From Nitrosomonas sp. (GTDB taxonomy: Bacteria > Pseudomonadota > Gammaproteobacteria > Burkholderiales > Nitrosomonadaceae), in NCBI RefSeq assembly GCF_019752415.1, contig NZ_JAIEME010000012.1, positions 1 to 56,027 on the forward strand: a stretch of DNA of 56,027 bases, written 5' to 3'. The notes beneath the pieces were generated by a model. It did no database searches and had not been told where the DNA came from. It saw only the letters and a program-made list of their open reading frames with translations. Position 1 is the first letter of the stretch. Every line of letters starts with the position of its first letter. Shown in pieces: positions 43,994 through 52,887 of this stretch. The translations under genes were made by a program, and so were the position numbers.

Positions 43994-44731
43994 TTAAAAA
44001 TGATCAGATGCGCTTGTTTGTACCGGTTGAAATTTGGCCAGTCCTGTTCCCGCAGATTGAATAACCTTTGATAAAGTTTTGCGTGCGGCGCGCATCCCCG
44101 CCCCCATTTGCATGAGCGTAGTTAAATGGACAGAACGTTTTAGTATCAATGCCGTCAGACGAATGGGATTTACCCCGCCATCCGGATAGACGGCGCCGAG
44201 AAGTGCTTCCGGGGGTGAGAATTGAAGCGGATCGATGATGGCGCGTACCGCGATAAACGGAATGCCAGCCGCCGCCGCTACTGCTGCAATCGCAGCGCTT
44301 TCCATATCCACCGCACAGGCACCCGTTGCTTGCGCCAAATCCAGTTTTGCTTTGGTACCTGTCAATGGCACATCACTGTTCGCTAAGACACCATTTCGCA
44401 CGGTAATCTCTGCCGGTAGCAAATTTTGCAACCGGTCTCGCCAGGCTATGTTCACCGGCAACGGAGTACCCGCATATATCGCATCCGGCAAGATCAAATC
44501 ACCAGGCTTCAGATCGGGACTCAGTGCACCGGAAACACCGAAACTCACCAATGCCGTTACGCCATGCTGATGTAATCCTTCAGCCGCTGTCCGAGCGGCC
44601 TGTGCACCCATACCGCTGAGCCACAAAACTGCCCGGTCACCAACCGGCATGATTGTATTGAACGGAACACGCGCGGAAGACACGCAACTGGCCTCAGCCC
44701 GTAAGGCTGTCACCAGCCCGGTTATAGGCAC
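43994..44731 (-). CDS. hpnG: Hopanoid-associated phosphorylase HpnG
   Basis: The GTG at 44731 (MPITGLVTALRAEASC) gives 245 residues, the family's usual size; ATG 44776 is an alternative. It has the nucleosidase fold with ALVSFGVSGALSPDLKPGDL and CAVDMESAAIAAVAAAAGIP. It removes adenine from adenosylhopane to give ribosylhopane. The start overlaps the squalene-hopene cyclase stop by 10 nt, so translation is coupled. Confidence 0.85.
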   Translation of the reverse strand: MPITGLVTALRAEASCVSSARVPFNTIMPVGDRAVLWLSGMGAQAARTAAEGLHQHGVTALVSFGVSGALSPDLKPGDLILPDAIYAGTPLPVNIAWRDRLQNLLPAEITVRNGVLANSDVPLTGTKAKLDLAQATGACAVDMESAAIAAVAAAAGIPFIAVRAIIDPLQFSPPEALLGAVYPDGGVNPIRLTALILKRSVHLTTLMQMGAGMRAARKTLSKVIQSAGTGLAKFQPVQTSASDHF

Positions 44732-46731
44732 GCAGCGACTGTTCTGGTCAACGCACGGTAACGCGCCAGCGCCCATAATGGGAAAAATTTTGAATATCCG
44801 TGATAGCGGAGATAAAAAACGCGCGGAAAGCCAGGCGCAGTGAACCAGGGTTCTTCCCACAAATGATCACTCGATTGATTGCGCAACAAGTAATTAATGC
44901 CTCTGCGTACCGATTCGCTGTTTACCTCACCGGCCGCCATCAAACCCAGCACAGCCCAAGCGGTTTGAAACGCGGTACTGGTCTCGGGAAACTTACCAGC
45001 AAGCTGGGTATCCAGATAAGAGTCGTTGGTTTCACCCCAACCGCCATCCGCTCTTTGTACGGATTCTAACCACTGTACGGCGCTGCGTACCGATTTATGT
45101 TGCATATCAAACTTAGCCAAACGGAATGCTTCCAGGACAGACCATGTGCCATAAATATAATTAGTCCCCCAGCGCCCAAACCAGGCGCCATTGGATTCCT
45201 GTTCCCGCAACAAATAACTGATACCGCGCAGCACAGCATGCTGATGATGCGATTTCCCATATTTTCCGAGAAAACCAACACAACGCGCGGTCACATCGCT
45301 GGTCGGCGGATCAATCAACGCACCATGATCAGCAAAAGGAATCTCATTGAGATAGTGATAAGTATTATCAATATTAAAGGCTGCGAAACCGCCATTACGC
45401 GATTGCATACCACACAGCCAGTTAGCCGCGCGTTCCAGAGGCTTCTGATAACGTTCTGCATCGCCTTGATCCATTGCCCAGGCAACTGCAGCAGTATCAT
45501 CGAGGTCAGGATAATGCGGATTCGCGTATTGAAAAGCCCAACCACCGCCTGGCAAATCCGGGCAGTTATCGCGCCAGTCACCCGGCTCATCCAGAATCTG
45601 TTGTTCCACCAGCCAATCCAGCGCCTGCAGCACCGGTTTCTGATCCGTCGTTGGATCTTCTTGTAACGCCAGACTTGTCAACACGGTATCCCAGACCGGT
45701 GAGGTACAAGGCTGACACCAAACACGTTCTCCTTCATCGACTAACAATCCGCGCAATGCATTGCGACACTGCACGCGATTGGGATGATCATACGCATAGC
45801 CTAATAATGCCAATGATTCATGCGCATTGACCATGGCTGGAAAAATAGCACCGATGCCACATTCTCCGTTCAAGCGCTCAAGGGTCCAGCTTTCTGCGCG
45901 ACGTATGGCGTATTGACGTACTGACTGGGGAAGTCTGGGTTCCACTCGCGACAATACGCGCTCAGTCAACATAAAAATGCGTTTCAGCAGCGTTCCCGCC
46001 TTTGGGAAATAATTCTTTTCTTCTTCCGGTGGAATGATAAACAGCTCACGAAGGTGCACTTGCCGCGGATTAACAGCGCGCGCCTTCATCGTACACAGAA
46101 TCGACAAAGGCACCATCACGGTACGTGACCAGTAAGAAACTTTGCTGAGATGAAAAGGAAACCAGCGCGGTAGCAAAACAAGTTCTGCTGGCACAACGGG
46201 CACGCCACGCCATGGAATCTGGTCATACATTGCCAGCAGCAAACGGGTGAAGACATTCGCTTTGGCTGCACCGCCGCGTTCCAGAATGGCTTCCCGTGCA
46301 CGCACCATATGGGCTGCCTCGGGAGAGTCACCCACCAGTTTCAAGGCATAATACGCTTTAATGGTGCAACTGATATCAAAAGCACCGCCATAATACAACG
46401 GCCAGCCACCATGACTCAGATCCTGTTTATCACGGATAAAACGCGCTATTCTTGTTTCTAATAAAACATCCACTTCATCCATGAAATGCATCATCAAAAT
46501 ATATTCTGCGGGGATTGTGCAATCCGCTTCCAGCGGGAAACACCAATGCCCATCTGCATTTTGTAAAGACAACATGGCTGCGCGAGCTTGGGTAAATTTA
46601 ATTTCCAGCTCACTGGTATTGACTGCTTCCTGATTCAGGTTTAATGCCGTCTTCGAAAAAGGTGCCTCATCTTCAAGAGTAGAATCAACTTGTTGCTGCG
46701 ATATATTCGATATTCTTTGAAACCCGTCCAT
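44722..46731 (-). CDS. shc: Squalene-hopene cyclase
   Basis: Start ATG 46731 (MDGFQRISN); an upstream TTG extension is discarded. The 669-residue protein has the catalytic DLDDTA motif and several QW repeats (QNADGHWCFPLEADCTIPAE, QSRNGGFAAF, QESNGAWFGRWG, QRADGGWGE). It cyclises squalene to hopene and diplopterol at the membrane. It lies between mlaA and hpnG in one direction, a hopanoid operon. Confidence 0.96.
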   Translation of the reverse strand: MDGFQRISNISQQQVDSTLEDEAPFSKTALNLNQEAVNTSELEIKFTQARAAMLSLQNADGHWCFPLEADCTIPAEYILMMHFMDEVDVLLETRIARFIRDKQDLSHGGWPLYYGGAFDISCTIKAYYALKLVGDSPEAAHMVRAREAILERGGAAKANVFTRLLLAMYDQIPWRGVPVVPAELVLLPRWFPFHLSKVSYWSRTVMVPLSILCTMKARAVNPRQVHLRELFIIPPEEEKNYFPKAGTLLKRIFMLTERVLSRVEPRLPQSVRQYAIRRAESWTLERLNGECGIGAIFPAMVNAHESLALLGYAYDHPNRVQCRNALRGLLVDEGERVWCQPCTSPVWDTVLTSLALQEDPTTDQKPVLQALDWLVEQQILDEPGDWRDNCPDLPGGGWAFQYANPHYPDLDDTAAVAWAMDQGDAERYQKPLERAANWLCGMQSRNGGFAAFNIDNTYHYLNEIPFADHGALIDPPTSDVTARCVGFLGKYGKSHHQHAVLRGISYLLREQESNGAWFGRWGTNYIYGTWSVLEAFRLAKFDMQHKSVRSAVQWLESVQRADGGWGETNDSYLDTQLAGKFPETSTAFQTAWAVLGLMAAGEVNSESVRRGINYLLRNQSSDHLWEEPWFTAPGFPRVFYLRYHGYSKFFPLWALARYRALTRTVAACL

Positions 46732-46882
46732 ATTCCTAAGCGCCCTGTCTGTTACAAATATCCCAATAGATTTAATGCCTATTATCAATCCTGTTTGGCC
46801 TAAATGGATTCTTCACATAAGATTTCTTCCTGTAAATATCTAACAAACTCTTTTAAACAAAATGGCTATCAAGCCTCATTAA

Positions 46883-47737
46883 TCATAATTTCTTTTCTTT
46901 TTTTGTTTTTGTTTTTGTTTTTGTTTTTTCTAATTCATTTTCAAATGGATTATCTTGAAAAGGATCATAGTAAAGGTCTAATGGCAGTTTACCATCATGA
47001 ATCAGAAATTCACGTTGCTGCAGCGATGCTTCACGTACAAACAAGTAGGGGTCCAGAGCGGCTTCATCACGAATACGCATTGGACCGGATAAACGAGCAC
47101 GCTTGTCGATAGCGCCTAGAATAGTTAAAGGAGCAGCAAATGATGTCCCCACTGCGAGACCCGCGTAGAAAAGCACATTAGTCAAAAGTCCTACTGGAAT
47201 ATTGGTTACATCACGCTCACTACTGGGACCTAAAAGCGGAATAAACAAATAAGACCCAGTATTCACACCCCATACACCTAATGTTTGACCGAAATCTTCA
47301 TCATGCTTTTGTAACCCCATGTGGGTTGCCATATCGAAAAAGCCAAACATTCCGACCGTTGAGTTCACAAAAAAACGTAGCGTGTCTTCAGTCCCCTGCT
47401 TTACTTTGCCTTGCAGGAAAGAATTCAGCACGACGTTGGGATAGGACAAGTTTTCGTAGAAATTTCCAATCGACCGCTGCGCAGCATCAGGAACATAGTC
47501 GATGTAAGCATTCACAATGGGAACAAACACGGCTCGATCTACCTTGTCAGTAAAATCATAGGAAGCGCGATTAATTTGTTCGTGTGGATCAACCGGGTCC
47601 AAATGCTGATCACTATTCTTTGTCGTTGTTGCACAACCCTGCAAAATTGTGAAGAACAAAGTTAATACAATAATAATTATATGGTTATGATTTACTATTG
47701 AACTTATATTTCTCAAGATTCTGATCTTCTCACTCAT
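46883..47737 (-). CDS. mlaA: MlaA/VacJ-family outer-membrane lipoprotein
   Basis: The 284-residue protein has a signal peptide with lipobox LQGC and the MlaA blocks DPHEQINRASYDFTDKVDRA, NFYENLSYPNVVLNSFLQGK and GVWGVNTGSYLFIPLLGPSS. It keeps outer-membrane lipid asymmetry by removing phospholipids from the outer leaflet. The C-terminus ends in an unusual Lys-Thr repeat (EKTKTKTKTKKEKK). The hopanoid cyclase gene is 151 nt downstream; Mla-like proteins are often next to hopanoid genes. Confidence 0.93.
   Translation of the reverse strand: MSEKIRILRNISSIVNHNHIIIIVLTLFFTILQGCATTTKNSDQHLDPVDPHEQINRASYDFTDKVDRAVFVPIVNAYIDYVPDAAQRSIGNFYENLSYPNVVLNSFLQGKVKQGTEDTLRFFVNSTVGMFGFFDMATHMGLQKHDEDFGQTLGVWGVNTGSYLFIPLLGPSSERDVTNIPVGLLTNVLFYAGLAVGTSFAAPLTILGAIDKRARLSGPMRIRDEAALDPYLFVREASLQQREFLIHDGKLPLDLYYDPFQDNPFENELEKTKTKTKTKKEKKL
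46900..46929. repeat. Hexamer repeat encoding the MlaA tail
   Basis: The plus strand reads TTTTTG units with G at 46905, 46911, 46917 and 46923. On the coding strand these are ACAAAA units giving Lys-Thr pairs. A 6-bp period keeps the frame, so slippage changes tail length only. Confidence 0.85.
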
Positions 47738-48210
47738 TTACTTATAAAACAATCAGCCTGCAAATTTTTTCAGCAATGACAGATGTCGTATTATTATTCC
47801 GTTACTCCGTAGCCATTTCATTAACAAATGGCGAGCTGCCAGGTAAGCTGGGGTTTTATTTTTGAACCTTTCGAGCTGCAGTCAGATAAACTTTAACGTC
47901 GGTTCCATACTCGCTTCTACTAGCCTGTTCTTACGTGCATTTCCAGTCAAAATAATTCAGCCGCAGTATACACTACTCCTTCAATATCCTGCTTCGCTAT
48001 CCCTGCAAAAATAACCAGAATTCATTCATATTTGATGAGGTTAAATCCATTTTCCCGGTGAAAATAAATGTGAATTAACTGCCAAATGTCAGAATCTTCG
48101 AATTCTTAAAAACAGCATACGAATCACTACAGATCCAGAATTACTCAGACTTGATAGCTACTCATACAACAAACGACTAGCGACAATGACCTAATCAATC
48201 AATAAACCAT
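47738..48210. other. Gap where exbD would be expected; no gene seen
   Basis: This 473-bp gap between mlaA and exbB holds no supported frame on either strand. In related bacteria exbD and lpxK follow exbB here. The promoter of mlaA must be inside the last part. Confidence 0.6.
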
Positions 48211-48819
48211 TTACCCTTCTCGCTCTCCATGCACAATCTCGACTAATTTTAAAGCCTGCAACTCCATTTCAATCACAAAATCGTCGACTTTTGCACGAAA
48301 ATGGCGATAAAAGATCATGCTGGGAATCGCCACGAGTATGCCAAACGCTGCATTATACAAAGCGACAGAAATCCCATATGCAAGCTGCGCCGGGTTACTT
48401 CCGGCAGGCGAATTCGAACCGAAGATTTCTATCATACCGACCAAAGTACCAAACAACCCCATCAAAGGACTCAACGCAGCAATAGTCCCCAAAGTAGTCA
48501 AGTAGCGGCTCAGATCATGCGCAACCACACGACCAGATTCTTCAATCGACTCTTTCATGATTTCACGAGAGCTTTTCACATTTTTAAGCCCGGCAGCAAG
48601 AATTCTTCCCAGTGGAGAATGTTTCTGCAAATGCGCAAGCATCTCCGAATTGACGCCTCCGCGTTTATACTCACTGAGTACTTTAGGCAATAATTCTTTT
48701 GGTGAAATAACACTTAAACGCAATGTCCACATCCGTTCCCCAATAATGCCTAAGGCAACTACGGAAGCGAAAATGATTGGCCAGATCGGCCAGCCAGCCG
48801 CTTGAATTAAAGATAACAC
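48211..48819 (-). CDS. exbB: ExbB/TolQ-family proton channel protein
   Basis: The 202-residue protein starts at GTG 48819. It has three membrane spans and LTTLGTIAALSPLMGLFGTL and VALYNAAFGILVAIPSMIFY, the MotA/TolQ/ExbB core. With ExbD it would power TonB. No exbD follows, so it may use an ExbD from elsewhere. It is divergent from xseA. Confidence 0.9.
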   Translation of the reverse strand: MLSLIQAAGWPIWPIIFASVVALGIIGERMWTLRLSVISPKELLPKVLSEYKRGGVNSEMLAHLQKHSPLGRILAAGLKNVKSSREIMKESIEESGRVVAHDLSRYLTTLGTIAALSPLMGLFGTLVGMIEIFGSNSPAGSNPAQLAYGISVALYNAAFGILVAIPSMIFYRHFRAKVDDFVIEMELQALKLVEIVHGEREG

Positions 48820-48965
48820 GTGATAGTCTCCTCACTCACTGTAGATCCAGGTATTATTCTGTGGCGTACTATATTACCTGATTTGTTTATTTTATAACTA
48901 AGTAACCAATTCGGCTCGAATGAATCTTGATCGCGTATTTTCAGCCAAGGAAAATGGTTGATTTT

Positions 48966-48988
48966 TTATCCACAATTTCTGTGGATAA
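48966..48988. promoter_or_regulatory. Inverted pair of consensus DnaA boxes
   Basis: TTATCCACA (48966-48974), ATTTC, TGTGGATAA (48980-48988). Both are perfect matches to the strong DnaA box. They lie between exbB and xseA, about 147 bp before exbB starts and 197 bp before xseA. A control site or DnaA-titrating site is possible. Confidence 0.8.
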
Positions 48989-49185
48989 GTTTGTGAATAG
49001 GTAACAAGTTTAAGAATTAAGTTATCAGTCCTAAACATCTTTTCTGGATTGACTGTTTTTTAATCTCATACAAATACACTAACAAACATTAACTTAACTT
49101 ACACTTCCCGATCAGCACGTACTCTACCCATCACATCGGGCCACGCTGTTTCAACAATAGATGCGGATTATTACACAATATCAAA

Positions 49186-50535
49186 ATGAGTCTGCTTCCA
49201 ATCTCAAATCTTCTCCATAAAGTGCTTACGGTAAGCGAGTTAAACAGCAACACCAAGCAATTTCTGGAACAGAACATACCGTTACTGTGGGTTAAAGGTG
49301 AAATTTCAAATTTAAAGTGTTATCAGTCGGGCCACTGGTATTTCTCTCTAAAAGACGCCAGCGCACAAATACGCTGTGTCCTATTCAGCCACAAGAATCA
49401 ATACATTGACTGGCAGCCAAAAGATGGTATGCAAGTCGAAGTGCTGGCGCTAGTTACATTGTATGAGCCGCGCGGCGATTTTCAGTTGAACATTGAAACC
49501 ATGCGCCGAGCCGGTTCAGGTGAGTTATTTGAAGCATTTGAGAAACTTAAATCCAGATTGGAAAAAGCCGGGTTATTCAACCCCGCAAATAAAAAACCGT
49601 TACCCGCATTCCCCAAACAGATCGGCATCATCACATCGCTGGATACTGCCGCATTACGTGATGTATTGTCGACATTACAACGCCGCATGCCGTCGTTGCC
49701 GGTCATCATCTATCCTACCCTGGTGCAGGGAAAGACAGCAGCCAATTCTATTGCTGATACTATTAAAATAGCGGGTCAACGAGCGGAATGCGATGCGCTG
49801 ATACTCTGCCGGGGTGGTGGCAGCATTGAAGATCTATGGGCATTCAACGAAGAAATTGTAGCGCTTGCGATTGCCGCTAGCTCAATACCGGTCATCAGTG
49901 GCATCGGCCATGAAACAGACTTTACCATTGCAGACTTTGTCGCCGACATCCGTGCTCCCACGCCGACCGGAGCTGCTGAACTGGCCAGCAAGGATCATAA
50001 GGAATTAAGCCGCCACCTGAAAACCTTGCACCAGCGCATGTATCGCATCACTTTGCATCATATTGAATACGCAATGCAGAAAATGGACATTCTGGCGCAT
50101 CGTTTAATTCATCCTGGTGACCGGATCAAACAGCAATATGTTCATTTACAACATTTGCAGAATCGGTATATCAAGACTTGGACACATCAGATCGAAAAAC
50201 AGCACTGGAAATTACTCGAATTTAATCAACGGCTAGCAGCCGCAAGCCCGGGCATTGTTCGTCTGGAGGTGCAGCAAAAAGAACTCGCCGCACGTTTCCG
50301 CTACTCATTTTCACGCTATTTCGAAACACTGTCAGTCAACCTGCAGCATTTACAAACACAGTTATCACACCTAAATCCGCAGTCGGTTCTGGAACGCGGC
50401 TACAGCATCTCCTATACCCTGCAAAACACCGTAATCCGTGACAGCAAACAAATTCATTCCGGCGATAGAATTCAGGTAAAATTCGCGCACGGAATGTGTG
50501 AAGCTGATGTCAGCAAAACAAAAGATTCTTCATAA
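49186..50535 (+). CDS. xseA: Exodeoxyribonuclease VII large subunit
   Basis: The 449-residue protein has the N-terminal OB fold (LWVKGEISNLKCYQSGHWYF), the core FPKQIGIITSLDTAALRDVL, LILCRGGGSIEDLWAFNEE and GHETDFTIADFVADIRAPTP, then a long coiled coil and a C-terminal LERGYSISY. With XseB it degrades single-stranded DNA. Normal length. Confidence 0.97.
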   Translation: MSLLPISNLLHKVLTVSELNSNTKQFLEQNIPLLWVKGEISNLKCYQSGHWYFSLKDASAQIRCVLFSHKNQYIDWQPKDGMQVEVLALVTLYEPRGDFQLNIETMRRAGSGELFEAFEKLKSRLEKAGLFNPANKKPLPAFPKQIGIITSLDTAALRDVLSTLQRRMPSLPVIIYPTLVQGKTAANSIADTIKIAGQRAECDALILCRGGGSIEDLWAFNEEIVALAIAASSIPVISGIGHETDFTIADFVADIRAPTPTGAAELASKDHKELSRHLKTLHQRMYRITLHHIEYAMQKMDILAHRLIHPGDRIKQQYVHLQHLQNRYIKTWTHQIEKQHWKLLEFNQRLAAASPGIVRLEVQQKELAARFRYSFSRYFETLSVNLQHLQTQLSHLNPQSVLERGYSISYTLQNTVIRDSKQIHSGDRIQVKFAHGMCEADVSKTKDSS

Positions 50536-50589
50536 AAGCACAGGGATCTTATATTAATTCCACTTTATTTAATAAGGACAAGATTGTTG

Positions 50590-50964
50590 ATGCCAAAAAC
50601 TTTTCTGATTCTGGGTGCCATAAATGCCTTTTTATGCATCGCACTGGGCGCCTTTGGCGCACACGGCCTGAAACAAACACTATCAGAAAGTATGCTGGCA
50701 GTGTATCAAACCGGAATTCAATATCATTTTTATCATGCCTTCGGGATTCTCATCATTGGCTTGTTATTGCTGCATTTTCCCAAGTCCCGCTTAATCCCGA
50801 TATCCGGCTGGTTGATGATGGCCGGGATTATTTTATTCAGTTTCAGCCTTTACACATTAAGCCTGACCGGAATGCGCGCACTGGGCATGATCACACCATT
50901 CGGTGGCATTTCGTTTCTCAGTGCATGGGCTTTACTTGTCTATGCCATCTGGAAAGAAAAATAG
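50590..50964 (+). CDS. DUF423 family membrane protein
   Basis: The protein begins ATG 50590 (MPKTFLILGAINAFLCIALG) or TTG 50584, with AAGGA upstream. It has about four membrane spans. ALGAFGAHGLK and QTGIQYHFYHAFGILIIGLL are DUF423 signatures. Function unknown. It stands alone after xseA. Confidence 0.88.
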   Translation: MPKTFLILGAINAFLCIALGAFGAHGLKQTLSESMLAVYQTGIQYHFYHAFGILIIGLLLLHFPKSRLIPISGWLMMAGIILFSFSLYTLSLTGMRALGMITPFGGISFLSAWALLVYAIWKEK

Positions 50965-51124
50965 AAATGACTCGTTAGCTTTATTGTTAACATTTAATTT
51001 TTTCATGTGCAGCCTTAGTCAGACCTGAAAATATTCTACTCAAGTAGATAGCATGCTATATAAAAAAGCCAATATTATTAAAGCTATATTTTGTTACCTA
51101 TTTGATAGGCCAAGATATATATCT

Positions 51125-51211
51125 ATGGCAGTAGCTCATAACATGGCAATTAATCTAGAGGCAAGGGATCTTAGAAAATTGTATGAAGAAGGAAAATACC
51201 CAACAGAATAA
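51125..51211 (+). CDS. Possible 28-residue ORF
   Basis: The frame reads MAVAHNMAINLEARDLRKLY then EEGKYPTE and stops 12 nt before the next start. There is no good ribosome site. It may be a fragment of a toxin-antitoxin protein, or chance. Confidence 0.25.
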   Translation: MAVAHNMAINLEARDLRKLYEEGKYPTE

Positions 51212-51223
51212 TCACTTAAGGAA

Positions 51224-51544
51224 ATGGAAAGCAGCATTATTAATGCTGCCAATCTTCTTCAAGAAAAGATAGTTAAATCTTTATTTTTGGTTACTTTTCT
51301 TCTTGTATTAATGCTGGTAGCTGGGTATTTTACAGATGCAATCCACCCATCTCTATCATTTGATACCAAATATGTTTTATCTGTTCTAGGTGCTCTACTG
51401 CTTGTATGGAGCTCCTTAATATCATTAGGCCCTGAGTTAGGAACATACAAAGGAGAAGCTCTACATGAAGTATTCTTTGCTGCCTTTAGAAACACTTTAC
51501 TAATAAGTGGGACATTATGTTTGGTATTGGTATTTGCTTTTTAG
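51224..51544 (+). CDS. Hypothetical three-span membrane protein
   Basis: The 106-residue protein has three membrane spans (SLFLVTFLLVLMLVAGYF, VLSVLGALLLVWSSLISL, LLISGTLCLVLVFAF). AAGGAA precedes the start. The stop codon lies inside a 15-bp perfect hairpin. AT-rich. No family recognised. Confidence 0.6.
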   Translation: MESSIINAANLLQEKIVKSLFLVTFLLVLMLVAGYFTDAIHPSLSFDTKYVLSVLGALLLVWSSLISLGPELGTYKGEALHEVFFAAFRNTLLISGTLCLVLVFAF

Positions 51545-51557
51545 CAAATACCAATAC
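51524..51557. repeat. 15-bp perfect inverted repeat over the gene's stop
   Basis: GTATTGGTATTTGCT and AGCAAATACCAATAC flank TTTT. No T-run follows, so it is not a normal terminator. It may protect the mRNA 3' end or be part of a short mobile unit. Confidence 0.75.
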
Positions 51558-51794
51558 GCATTACAATGCAAAGAACTGAAATGTATAGTTATGTGTTACG
51601 ACAAGACTACCTTTTACTTCGTTTTGGAATGAAGCTAAGTGTGCACTGAGAAAACTCGGCAGGGTTCCAAAGAAACTATTCCCAATACTTTTTAAAGAAA
51701 GCGAATAAGATTTAATTATGGAACCCCAAAACAACGACTGAAATGACTGACTGCCAAAAAAAGTTAGGCTAAATCCAGCACTAATCTACTACAA

Positions 51795-52148
51795 TCACTT
51801 AACTTTCTTTGACATGTTTCGATGGGAAACAGCCATTTCATTATTCCGTTCTGTCGCTTTTGTATATTCTCTTAATAAAGCTTCATGGTGTGACTCAAAT
51901 TCTTGACCTTCTCGCCCATAGTATTCGCTATGATTTTGATACTCTTCCAGCAACTTTCTTTGTTCTTCTGCTTTTGCCTTCAATGCATTTGCTTCATTTT
52001 CATAATACTCAGCTAATTTAATATGATCGAAGCTGGTTTTAGCTTTCGCTTCAGCATTACTTACGTTTGCAGAGTCTGCAGCCATTGCTGCACCGAATGT
52101 CAGGAAAGTGAAGATAAACAGAACTACGAAAAATAGTTTTGATTGCAT
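51795..52148 (-). CDS. Periplasmic coiled-coil protein
   Basis: Start ATG 52148 (MQSKLFFVVLFIFTFLTFGA) has AAGGAGACTCACC upstream. The 117-residue protein has a signal peptide ending AMA and then an almost fully helical, charged mature part (LAEYYENEANALKAKAEEQR). Small periplasmic helical proteins of this look are common in Nitrosomonadales. Function unknown. Confidence 0.7.
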   Translation of the reverse strand: MQSKLFFVVLFIFTFLTFGAAMAADSANVSNAEAKAKTSFDHIKLAEYYENEANALKAKAEEQRKLLEEYQNHSEYYGREGQEFESHHEALLREYTKATERNNEMAVSHRNMSKKVK

Positions 52149-52397
52149 GGTGAGTCTCCTTGTATGAGATAAATGAAAAGGGATTCCACTTCTACTACAA
52201 ATTTTCAACCAGTTTGAAACATTTCCTCCATTCGTTACTTGTTTCAGAAAGTCATGAATTTAAATTGATACTTTTTTACTCTCTATTTCCATCATAACAA
52301 ATTGAATGAAATCTACAAGAATTAGTTTGATTTTATACGACGAGTATTGATCTACCGGCAACCAGATCATTAGCGCAAAAAAACCGATCATCAGGGA

Positions 52398-52510
52398 ATG
52401 ATCGCTACCATTGCTTATTACCGTGCTGAAAAGCTCGGCCTCGCAGGCAATGAAGCTGATGCTGTGCAAGACTGGCTTGAGGCTGAAATAAAAATAGAAA
52501 CAAACTACCC
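52398..52510 (+). pseudogene. DUF2934-type fragment
   Basis: IATIAYYRAEKLGLAGNEAD then DWLEAEIKIE matches the short DUF2934 pattern (AYYRAExRG...DWLEAE). The frame then continues into unrelated sequence. It is likely a remnant of a slightly longer gene. Confidence 0.5.
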
Positions 52511-52560
52511 AAAGCAATTAAAGCAATCGATTACCCTGATAAATCATAAGCACATCAACC

Positions 52561-52692
52561 TTATTGCAAATACTGCAAGAACCATTTGGCTGCAAGCTGT
52601 GCAACCTGTTCTAAGGTACCCGGTTCTTCAAATAAATGTGTTGCACCAGGTACGAACATTAATTCTTTCTCGCATTTCATCAAAGCAAAAGC
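52561..52692 (-). pseudogene. Alpha/beta-hydrolase C-terminal remnant
   Basis: The minus-strand frame up to stop 52561 reads CEKELMFVPGATHLFEEPGT then LEQVAQLAAKWFLQYLQ, the end of an alpha/beta hydrolase with the catalytic His (GATHLFEEPGT). No upstream part in frame is present. Its start is lost. Confidence 0.65.
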
Positions 52693-52887
52693 CTTTGTTT
52701 CAGAATTAGCCTGCAGCTAAGCTGTCGCAGCAAGCAGGCGGCGCGTCAGCAGGTCGATATCGAAACGCATAATCTTGATTTGGCGCATGTCAGCAAATCG
52801 AATTGCAACGTACCATTGCCTTGTTGCTTTAGCACATGGGCAACAAAAGTATTGCAAGGACTAAAACGGTTGGAATTTTTACGGTAT

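Noticed and set aside
45097-45666. 189-residue plus-strand frame
   Set aside because: It lies wholly opposite the squalene-hopene cyclase, whose motifs are clear.
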